6,071 nt of DNA from Gemmatimonadota bacterium (GTDB taxonomy: Bacteria; Latescibacterota; UBA2968; UBA8231): the NCBI GenBank assembly GCA_026706505.1, contig JAPOYQ010000492.1, positions 1-6,071 on the forward strand. Reading direction: 5' to 3'. The notes below the pieces were generated by a model. That model did not search any database, was not told where the DNA came from, and saw nothing but the letters and a program-made list of their open reading frames with translations. This document shows positions 1-5,569 of the stretch, in pieces. The position numbers and the translations under genes were made by a program. Position 1 is the stretch's first letter. The number at the start of each line of letters is the position of its first letter.

Positions 1-171
1 GATCGCCACGTTCCGCGGCACTGGCTTCTGCAGGAGCAGCTCGACGTTAGAAAGCCGCTCGATCAGGTAGTCGTCGATGAACAGCTCGCGCCGGTTGCCC
101 AGCTCGATGACGCCCGTCGGGGTGCTGCCGGCGGTCTTTCTCTTCGTCTTCGATCTCTTTCTCTTGGCCAT
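1..171 (-). CDS. N-terminus of a glycosidase-like protein with an FIDDYLIE motif (partial, cut by window edge)
   Basis: Reading the minus strand from ATG at 171 gives 57 uninterrupted codons to base 1. The product begins MAKRKRSKTKRKTAGS, a strongly basic tail, then reads VIELGNRRELFIDDYLIERLSNVELLLQKPVPRNVAI. An '(E)LF(I/V)DDYLI' segment followed by a short 'L..PVPR' stretch is, from memory, the usual N-terminus of glycosidase-like beta-propeller proteins (GH32/GH43-like, mostly uncharacterised) in Planctomycetota and Latescibacterota. The catalytic part lies outside the window, so the enzyme class is inference. The tail is not a signal peptide because it has no hydrophobic core, so a cytoplasmic product is likely. 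An AAGGGA ribosome-binding site sits 7 nt before the ATG. The gene is downstream of, and on the same strand as, the membrane-protein gene, 155 bp away, so the two may be co-transcribed. The visible part is short, but the motif, start and ribosome-binding site agree. Confidence 0.72.
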   Translation of the reverse strand, partial: MAKRKRSKTKRKTAGSTPTGVIELGNRRELFIDDYLIERLSNVELLLQKPVPRNVAI

Positions 172-178
172 CTCCGGT

Positions 179-184
179 TCCCTT
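179..184 (-). promoter_or_regulatory. Ribosome-binding site for the left-edge gene
   Basis: The minus strand reads AAGGGA seven bases before the ATG at 171, a reasonable Shine-Dalgarno match at normal spacing. A second GGAG directly abuts the ATG and is too close to work. This site supports 171 as the real start of the truncated left-edge gene. Confidence 0.5.
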
Positions 185-204
185 TCTGTATTGCGGACCA
201 CTCT

Positions 205-223
205 GCCGACCATCTGCGTCGGC
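205..223. other. Small hairpin in the 155-bp gap between the membrane-protein gene and the left-edge gene
   Basis: GCCGAC at 205-210 and GTCGGC at 218-223 are perfect inverted repeats around a 7-nt loop. There is no T-run on either side, so it does not look like a Rho-independent terminator. It lies about 35 nt before the left-edge start codon, so it could be an mRNA leader hairpin, an operator or chance. The rest of the gap (172-326) holds nothing else I can support apart from the ribosome-binding site. Confidence 0.2.
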
Positions 224-326
224 GCTAATCACAGCCAAAACGTCTCTCCGGGCAACGGGCCATGGTACTCCTCTCATCGTCCTGTTCCTAGTCTCCCTGC
301 GCTGCTTGGCCGGGACGCGACCGCCT

Positions 327-2288
327 TCAGATCTGAGTCAGGAAGCTGCCCGTAGTGCCGGTAACGTAGTCGATCACCAGGAATACCCCGGCCCCGACGA
401 TTTCGCCTAGGATCAGGCCCAGGAAGAAGGGCCGCAGGTTGCGGTAGAGGCGCACGCCGCCGTAGCGCAGGATCACCAGCTTCAGGAACCAAGCCAGCAG
501 GGCGCTGCAGAAGATGTGGCCCGTCTTCCAATTGGCGGCGATCGTGAATCCGAGGGGGTTCAGGGGCCACCACAGGAAGTGGTGGCGCGCCCACATGAGC
601 GCCGCCATCACGCCCGCCCCGATGCCCATGAACTGATAGGCGTCCCAGCGCGGGCCTTCGGGTTCGGCGGCGATGCGCGGGGCCATGTCCATGGGGCCGA
701 AGTGGGTGGACTGCCAGGAGAAGAACAGGGGGTTGAGGTTGATGCCGCCGTACTCGTACGCCATGACTAGGGTGACGTAGGAGGAACCCGCCAGGCTGAC
801 TAAGATGGCCAAGACAATGGCCCAGAACAGCCGGCGCTTCTGGCCGCGGATCATTTCGCTCATCTTCAGTCCGTTGGCGACCGAGGCCATCACGAAGGAG
901 CGGACCTCGGCGTGCCAGCCGTAGGAGAAGCCGAGCGCCACCAAGCCTTGGGTGCCGATGGAGGAGGTGCCGACCGCGGAGATCGCGAAGGTCGAGGTCA
1001 TCAGGGGCGGACGCATGGCTGGGATGCCGCCCTCGGCGACCACCCGCGTCAGCGCCATGAACAGGATCATGGCGCCGAAGACGAACAGCACCGCCACCGG
1101 GAAGGGCAGGCCGATCGCCGACAGCCAGACGGCGACGGTCAGCAGGCCGGCGAGCAGCCCGAAAAACGCCTGCCGGTAGGAGAGGATCTCGCCGCTGTCA
1201 TCGATTTCCCGCAGCCCGACGACGGCCTTCGCCACCACATCGCGCAGGTGCCGACGCGCCACCCACAGCCCGACGACGACGAAGGCGATCATCGCCCCGA
1301 GACCTTGGTGGGCTAGGAAGGGATCTTCGGAGTAGAAATCGATCCGCTGCGTGCTCTGCACGCCGAGCGTGTTGAAGATGCCGCGCTGCAGCCTGACGAG
1401 GACGTAGAAGACCCAGATCGAGGCCGAGATGTCGAGGTTGACGAAATAGAAGAACCCGGTCCAGGGTGGGCTGAACCAGAAGCTAAGCCAGGTGTTGCCG
1501 AACAAGGGCACGCCCACGGCGCGCTCGAAGCGGGGAAACTCCGGAAAGTAGGAGTGTACGCCGTTGACGCTCAACAACAGGAAGGAGACGGCGAAGCCCA
1601 GCCACATGGTCTTGTTGGTGAAGAACGAGCGGCCCACGGCACCACCGCCCTCCTGCCGCATCATCTCCATCGGCACCTGTACCAGCGCGTAGCTGAGCTT
1701 CTCGTTGTCGACCCACTGCTTGCGCATAATGACCATCGCACAGATCATCGCGAAGGCGAGGGCGAGAAAGAAGCCGAACCACAGGCTCAGCGGCACGACC
1801 CAAGCGCCCCAGGGGATCGAGGCCCCCTCGGGCAGCCCCTCAAAGAAGTAGCGGGCCACGTTTTCGCCGCGCGGGATCATCCACTGGGGGATGTATTGAT
1901 TGTAGAGGTAATCCCAGTTGTTCTCGGGCGTGGCGTAGTAGGTCGACCCGAGGAGGCAGGGGATCATGAACTGGGTGAAGCCCATGCCAGGGATGCAGCA
2001 AGCCACCACCAGCATGATGTAGATGGTGATCAGCTCTGCCCGGGTCAGCGCCAGCCATCGGTGGAGGAGGCCGACTGCGGCGCTGGCTAGGACGAGGAAG
2101 AAAAATAAGAAGAGGGCGGCCGGGGTGCTGAAGTTGAGGGTCAGGTAGGAACCTTGGATCGCATTGGTCGCGTAGGTATCGCAAATGTTGAGCACCAGAG
2201 CCAGCACCGCCCCGATAAGGATGCCTCGCAGAGGAATCCCCAGCAGATCCCGCGCCTGCTGTCGGTCCCCCTGCGGAGGTGCCGTCAT
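327..2288 (-). CDS. DUF6785/DUF6784-type multi-pass membrane protein, putative transporter
   Basis: This encodes a 653-residue integral membrane protein with roughly 12-14 hydrophobic segments. In ATG-start numbering these include about 22-42, 58-77, 86-106, 163-188, 229-242, 277-299, 330-345, 375-415, 488-510, 553-567, 591-607 and 619-641. Conserved-looking cytoplasmic or re-entrant stretches are RVVAEGGIP (415-423), HHFLWWPLNPLGF (569-581), KLVILRYGG (603-611) and RPFFLGLILGE (619-629). From memory the last three are hallmarks of the C-terminal domain called DUF6784, which follows DUF6785. The family resembles oligopeptide-transporter-like permeases but has no established substrate, so transport is inference. 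ATG at 2288 is preferred because it is a strong start codon. TTG at 2324 would add 12 residues (LVGRDAPPATPP), and neither start has a good Shine-Dalgarno. The gene is divergent from the sialidase-like gene and upstream of the left-edge glycosidase-like gene, which suggests a role with glycan-derived solutes. Confidence 0.85.
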   Translation of the reverse strand: MTAPPQGDRQQARDLLGIPLRGILIGAVLALVLNICDTYATNAIQGSYLTLNFSTPAALFLFFFLVLASAAVGLLHRWLALTRAELITIYIMLVVACCIPGMGFTQFMIPCLLGSTYYATPENNWDYLYNQYIPQWMIPRGENVARYFFEGLPEGASIPWGAWVVPLSLWFGFFLALAFAMICAMVIMRKQWVDNEKLSYALVQVPMEMMRQEGGGAVGRSFFTNKTMWLGFAVSFLLLSVNGVHSYFPEFPRFERAVGVPLFGNTWLSFWFSPPWTGFFYFVNLDISASIWVFYVLVRLQRGIFNTLGVQSTQRIDFYSEDPFLAHQGLGAMIAFVVVGLWVARRHLRDVVAKAVVGLREIDDSGEILSYRQAFFGLLAGLLTVAVWLSAIGLPFPVAVLFVFGAMILFMALTRVVAEGGIPAMRPPLMTSTFAISAVGTSSIGTQGLVALGFSYGWHAEVRSFVMASVANGLKMSEMIRGQKRRLFWAIVLAILVSLAGSSYVTLVMAYEYGGINLNPLFFSWQSTHFGPMDMAPRIAAEPEGPRWDAYQFMGIGAGVMAALMWARHHFLWWPLNPLGFTIAANWKTGHIFCSALLAWFLKLVILRYGGVRLYRNLRPFFLGLILGEIVGAGVFLVIDYVTGTTGSFLTQI

Positions 2289-2343
2289 CGGGGGAGTGGC
2301 TGGTGGTGCGTCGCGACCGACCAAAATGGTGTAAAAATGTACT

Positions 2344-2371
2344 CCAAGCGCGCCGTTCCAAGCGCGCCGTT
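2344..2371. repeat. Perfect 14-bp tandem direct repeat in the membrane-gene leader
   Basis: CCAAGCGCGCCGTT occurs twice back to back, at 2344-2357 and 2358-2371, without a mismatch. It lies 56-83 bp before the preferred ATG of the membrane-protein gene, at the border between GC-rich sequence and the AT-rich spacer. The period is not a multiple of three, which argues against a coding repeat. It could be a duplicated operator site, since each copy has a self-complementary GCGCGC core, or a recent slippage duplication. Confidence 0.6.
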
Positions 2372-2525
2372 TTTCTCATGGTTTTGAGGCATAACTCGTA
2401 TCAGGCGCTTAATTTCTTATTTTGATTTCTTTATCTGATTTTTGTCCTAAATTTAGGCCCGAAAAGCCTAACTTGGCAAGCATCCTCCTCTGATATTTCA
2501 CTCATAACCAATAGGGCGTGCTCTG
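2372..2525. promoter_or_regulatory. AT-rich divergent promoter region
   Basis: This stretch is clearly AT-richer than the surrounding coding DNA and separates two genes that point away from each other, so both promoters should lie here or close by. On the minus strand TTGCCA (2479-2474) and TAAATT (2455-2450) are 18 bp apart and could serve as -35 and -10 for the membrane-protein gene. The -10 lies inside the 12-bp palindrome at 2446-2457. On the plus strand TTGGCA (2473-2478) is a possible -35, but only a weak -10 (TATTTC, 2494-2499, spacing 15) follows. AGGG at 2513-2516, 9 nt before ATG 2526, is a weak ribosome-binding site for the sialidase-like gene. The location is firm; the individual boxes are guesses. 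Confidence 0.45.
2446..2471. promoter_or_regulatory. Palindrome plus overlapping hairpin, candidate operator
   Basis: CCTAAATTTAGG at 2446-2457 is a perfect 12-bp palindrome. Its right arm overlaps a second inverted repeat, TTAGGC (2453-2458) with GCCTAA (2466-2471) around a 7-nt loop. The block therefore holds three CCTAA-type half sites, one inverted. No T-run follows, so it is unlikely to be a terminator. Its position in the middle of a divergent promoter region, overlapping a possible -10, is what one expects of a repressor or activator site controlling both genes. The regulator is unknown and not encoded in this window. Confidence 0.4.
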
Positions 2526-3638
2526 ATGGCTCAGGTTCTATCTAATCGCACCGTTGTCCGGGACGGTTGGCACAATATGTGTTCCGACCTCTGCTTCTGG
2601 CGGGACACCTTCTGGCTGGTCTATGATCGGACTTCGGCACACACAGCGCCTGACGGCGTCATCGTTCTGCTGAGATCGGCGGACTTGAGACGCTGGGACG
2701 AGGTCGCCGTCTTCAGGACGCCCAACGACGCGAGGGACGCGAAGCTCGCGGCTACCGACGATGAGCTGTTCGTGTTCTGCGCCGACAGCAGATATGAACC
2801 GATCGCCGGACGGAAGCGGCAGGTAATCTACTCTTACGTCTTCGTTTCGGGCGACGGCTACAGTTGGTCGGCACCGACGGGAATACTCGACAGAAACTAC
2901 TGGCTGTGGCGCGTGAGGGTACACGACGGGGTCTTCTACTGTGCCGAAAAGGGGGGTGAGTTCCTTTCCAGCCAAGACGGCCGCAACTGGACGTTCGTTT
3001 CCAGGATTCCCGATGGTGAGGGCGCAACCCCGCAGGAGCTGCAGGAAGCCCGCGAGCTCGACCACCGCACGACGCCGCGATTCAACGAAGCGGACGTCAT
3101 CTTCCGACCGGACGGAGAGATGTGGTGCGTATCCCGGACGAGGGAGCCCGACCAGCATTCGCTCCTCTACACTTCCATCCCCCCCTACAAGGAGTGGTCA
3201 TGCGTGGACCTCAAGACGCTGATCCACTGTCCGGCGCTGTGCGAATCGGGAGGGAAGGTGTACGCGGCCGGGCGCCGCGACCCCACCGCACCCTGGATTC
3301 CGCAGCACTCGCCCGCGGGCAACACTGGGATCTTCCTGCTGGGTCGGGATGGAGTGACGCCGGTGTTCGCGCTGCCGAGCGACGGGGACGCGGCCTATCC
3401 GGGTCTTCTCTCGCTCGAGGCGGACCAGCTGATCATCAGCTACTACTCGCAGCACGCCTATCTGAGCGGCGTGGTCGAGGGCGAGAAGAGGCACCTCCCT
3501 CACATGGAGCGGTGGGGGGCTCTCCGGCGAGACGCGCCCCCGCCCGGCTACGAGCTGTCGCACTTCAAGACCGGGCCTGCCGACATCTTCGTCGCCGAAG
3601 TCGACCTAGCGGCCGAGAACGTGGAGGCGTCATTCTGA
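2526..3638 (+). CDS. Sialidase-superfamily beta-propeller protein (putative glycoside hydrolase)
   Basis: This 370-residue protein is built of repeated strand-rich units. Asp-box-like motifs of the S-x-D-x-x-x-W type occur at 51-57 (SADLRRW), 108-114 (SGDGYSW) and 149-155 (SSQDGRNW); a looser one ends at W224. Segments such as RDAKLAATDDELFVF (70-84), FNEADVIFRPDGEMWCVSRTRE (186-207), YAAGRRDP (246-253) and LLSLEADQLIISYYSQHA (294-311) match the blade pattern of sialidase-like and exo-alpha-sialidase-annotated proteins. Asp boxes are structural, so they show the fold and not the substrate; I cannot assign an arginine triad with confidence, and true sialidase activity is unproven. There is no signal peptide, so the protein is probably cytoplasmic. 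ATG 2526 has only a weak AGGG ribosome-binding site. Shared divergent control with the membrane protein would fit import followed by hydrolysis. A non-enzymatic propeller is the main alternative. Confidence 0.8.
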   Translation: MAQVLSNRTVVRDGWHNMCSDLCFWRDTFWLVYDRTSAHTAPDGVIVLLRSADLRRWDEVAVFRTPNDARDAKLAATDDELFVFCADSRYEPIAGRKRQVIYSYVFVSGDGYSWSAPTGILDRNYWLWRVRVHDGVFYCAEKGGEFLSSQDGRNWTFVSRIPDGEGATPQELQEARELDHRTTPRFNEADVIFRPDGEMWCVSRTREPDQHSLLYTSIPPYKEWSCVDLKTLIHCPALCESGGKVYAAGRRDPTAPWIPQHSPAGNTGIFLLGRDGVTPVFALPSDGDAAYPGLLSLEADQLIISYYSQHAYLSGVVEGEKRHLPHMERWGALRRDAPPPGYELSHFKTGPADIFVAEVDLAAENVEASF

Positions 3639-3663
3639 GGTTGCCCCAGGCTGGCGAGCGGCC

Positions 3664-4722
3664 TTATTGCGACCAAGCTTGAGGGTCCAGCCCCAGGCTC
3701 CGTGCGGCCTCAGCGATGTGACCCCAAGTCGTGTCGTCAATGGGAATACCCTCTTCTTGGCGCTGGTGTCCTGTGCGGTATTCAGGGTCGCCGGGCAGTT
3801 GTATCTCGCCGATGTGCGGATCGACGCGGCTGGTGGATACATGGCGGATTAGGCTTTCGAGTTCGTCGAAGTAGTAGTCCATTTCGACGAAGTGCTCAAT
3901 GTTGTAAACCGTCAGGTGCAGCCCGTTGCTCTGCATGACGGTCTCGCCGTTGGCACAGCCCTGACCGCTGAGGGCCCCGCCTAGAATCTCTACTATCATA
4001 CTCAAGCAGTATCCCTTATAGGCCACCGGGCCGCCGAAAGGCAGGATTGCACCGGGTGGATCGCCGACAAATGCCTCTGGATCGGTAGAGGGGTTGCCAT
4101 CGTGGTCGATAATCCGCCCCTCGGGTAGCTGTTCTCCCCGGTTGTGGGCGACGCGGACCTTGCCCTCGGCGCAGACCGAGGTGGTCATATCGACCAAAAG
4201 CGGGTCGGCATTGCGCCGAGGGGCGGCGCAGGATATGGGAGTGGTGCTGAGCTTGACGTCGATCCCAACGTAGGGAGCAATCAGGCGCCCGAGATGACCT
4301 GCGATGCACAATGCTAGACCGATCATGCCTTGGCGGGCGACCTGTAGCGGATAGGCCCCCACCCGGCCAACATGCCCGCAGTTGCGCAGCGTGGCGGTAG
4401 CGATCCCGTACTGGGTGGCCTTGTCGATGGCCAACTGGGTGGCGAAGGTCCCGCCGATCTGGCCCATAGTGCCGCCGCCATCAACGACCACTGTGCAGGG
4501 TCTTTCGCTGACAATAGAGGGCTGGCCCTTGGGATCAAAGATGCCTTCTTGGATTTGTTGGACGTATTCGTAGAGGCGCAGGCTGCCGTGCGAGTCGTGT
4601 CCGTAGAGAGAGGACTCGACTAAGTGGTCGGTCACGGCGCGGGCGCTTGCGGGAGGACAGCCGGCCGTCTCGAAAAGCTGGTACCCTATCTGGCGCAGGT
4701 CGTCGGGTTTGATGTGCGGCAT
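3664..4722 (-). CDS. LDH2-family malate/lactate (2-hydroxyacid) dehydrogenase, HcxB/YbiC-like
   Basis: This encodes a 352-residue NAD(P)-dependent oxidoreductase of the LDH2/MDHG family, which oxidises 2-hydroxyacids to 2-oxoacids and is unrelated to classical lactate dehydrogenase. Visible family motifs are GHDSHG (41-46, with the catalytic-type His45) plus Arg49, NCGHVGRVGAYP (114-125) in the place of the usual N-x-x-H-x-G signature, AYKGY (234-238, conserved Lys) and the C-terminal GIPIDDTTW (325-333). The 'GHVGRVG' and 'GGALSG' (248-253) wording is closer to the E. coli YbiC/HcxB branch than to AllD or YiaK, judged from memory. Length is normal for the family. ATG 4722 is chosen because it overlaps the stop codon of the dioxygenase gene (TAATG), a sign of translational coupling. 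It is the last of three same-strand genes, and its product may oxidise a hydroxyacid made by the earlier enzymes. The exact substrate is unknown. Confidence 0.9.
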   Translation of the reverse strand: MPHIKPDDLRQIGYQLFETAGCPPASARAVTDHLVESSLYGHDSHGSLRLYEYVQQIQEGIFDPKGQPSIVSERPCTVVVDGGGTMGQIGGTFATQLAIDKATQYGIATATLRNCGHVGRVGAYPLQVARQGMIGLALCIAGHLGRLIAPYVGIDVKLSTTPISCAAPRRNADPLLVDMTTSVCAEGKVRVAHNRGEQLPEGRIIDHDGNPSTDPEAFVGDPPGAILPFGGPVAYKGYCLSMIVEILGGALSGQGCANGETVMQSNGLHLTVYNIEHFVEMDYYFDELESLIRHVSTSRVDPHIGEIQLPGDPEYRTGHQRQEEGIPIDDTTWGHIAEAARSLGLDPQAWSQ

Positions 4723-5537
4723 TAGTTGGTTGCTCCCTCGAGGACACGCTCGATTTCCCGTTCCCAAGTTCCAGCGACGCGCACGCCGTATTCGGCTTGG
4801 CCTCCCGTGGCTTCCGGCCCCACCAAGGTGGGCTGGCCGCGTTTTTGGCCGATGAGGTTAGCGCGATCGACGCAGGCGGTGTGCAGGAAGTGGAAGGCAA
4901 GTCCGGCGCGCTCGCGATTGGTGGTATTTGCCTTAGTAGCGTGGGCGGTGCCGTAGCAGAAGAAAACGACGCCACCGGCCTTGAGCTCAATGGGCACGGC
5001 GCGCTCTTCGGGTACTTGGCAGTGGATGTGGTGATCGGAGTAGGGATCGCGGTCGTGCGGGTATTCCTCCTTGAAGGAATCGTGCACGACGTGGATGGTG
5101 CCATTCTCAATGGTTGCGTCGTGAACAGCAACCCACATGGCAGTGCCTTTTAAAGGGTCGTCTATTTTGAAATAGGCATTGTCTTGATGCCAGTCCGTGC
5201 CGATGCCGTGCCCGGCCGGCTTGAGAAACATCTGATCTAGGTGCAGGATGAAGGGCGTGCCGATGAGTTGTGAGACGGCGACGGTGACTTTTTCGTCAAA
5301 GGGCAAAGCGCGAATGAGGTCGCTTTTGTCGTACAGGGGAATCAGTTGCAAGTTGACCTTGGTGGTGGAGGGAGTCTCGCCGTCGCCCTCGGTGGCGACA
5401 TTGCGGACTAGGCCCTCGCGTTTGAAGCGTTCGACTTCGGCTGGTACGGCTCGGACTTCGAGAGAGTAAAAAAAATCGGGCACCGCGGTGTAGCCGTGGT
5501 TTTTGAAATGGGTTATTTGGTCGTGAGAAAGAGACAC
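4722..5537 (-). CDS. Phytanoyl-CoA dioxygenase (PhyH) family Fe(II)/2-oxoglutarate oxygenase
   Basis: This 271-residue protein has the normal PhyH length. Such enzymes hydroxylate an aliphatic carbon using O2 and 2-oxoglutarate. The iron-binding HxD is in DWHQDN (His117, Asp119), and the distal His199 is in YGTAHATKAN. Arg210, 11 residues later in NRERAGLAFHF, fits the 2-oxoglutarate carboxylate anchor. Lys60 in STTKVNLQL corresponds in spacing to the conserved lysine of human PHYH. All metal ligands are therefore present. The start is taken as GTG 5537 because a GAGGAA site lies 6 nt upstream and the protein then opens MSLSHDQITHFKNHGY, typical of the family. ATG 5606 would add 23 residues and overlap the peptidase gene by 37 bp. 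The gene begins 32 bp after the peptidase and its TAA overlaps the dehydrogenase ATG. The substrate is unknown; bacterial PhyH proteins act on very varied small molecules. Confidence 0.9.
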   Translation of the reverse strand: MSLSHDQITHFKNHGYTAVPDFFYSLEVRAVPAEVERFKREGLVRNVATEGDGETPSTTKVNLQLIPLYDKSDLIRALPFDEKVTVAVSQLIGTPFILHLDQMFLKPAGHGIGTDWHQDNAYFKIDDPLKGTAMWVAVHDATIENGTIHVVHDSFKEEYPHDRDPYSDHHIHCQVPEERAVPIELKAGGVVFFCYGTAHATKANTTNRERAGLAFHFLHTACVDRANLIGQKRGQPTLVGPEATGGQAEYGVRVAGTWEREIERVLEGATN

Positions 5538-5543
5538 GGGTGA

Positions 5544-5549
5544 TTCCTC
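5544..5549 (-). promoter_or_regulatory. Shine-Dalgarno that decides the PhyH start
   Basis: The minus strand carries GAGGAA followed by six bases and then GTG at 5537. It is the best ribosome-binding site in the window and lies in the 32-bp gap between the peptidase stop and the dioxygenase. It favours the GTG start over the ATG at 5606. Confidence 0.65.
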
Positions 5550-5569
5550 GTCTTGTGCAGGGTGCGAAA

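Noticed and set aside
205..223. Rho-independent terminator after the membrane-protein gene
   Set aside because: The stem is only 6 bp and no T-run follows on either strand.
1554..2090. Plus-strand 178-residue frame antisense to the membrane-protein gene
   Set aside because: Histidine/glutamine/aspartate-rich composition is what the opposite strand of a membrane-protein gene gives in high-GC DNA; no fold or ribosome-binding site supports it.
2526..3638. Calling the propeller a true sialidase (nanH-like)
   Set aside because: Asp-box motifs show only the fold; the arginine triad and nucleophile cannot be assigned by eye and there is no sialic-acid gene nearby.
3122..3682. Plus-strand 186-residue frame inside and past the sialidase-like gene
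   Set aside because: It is an arginine- and glycine-rich +1/+2 shadow of the well-motivated 2526-3638 gene with no recognisable motif.
4723..4767. Dehydrogenase start at 4767
   Set aside because: It would add 15 residues without family similarity lying within the PhyH gene; the TAATG-coupled ATG at 4722 is the natural start.
4535..5131. Minus-strand 198-residue frame across the PhyH and dehydrogenase genes
   Set aside because: Serine/threonine/proline-rich shadow frame overlapping two confident genes.
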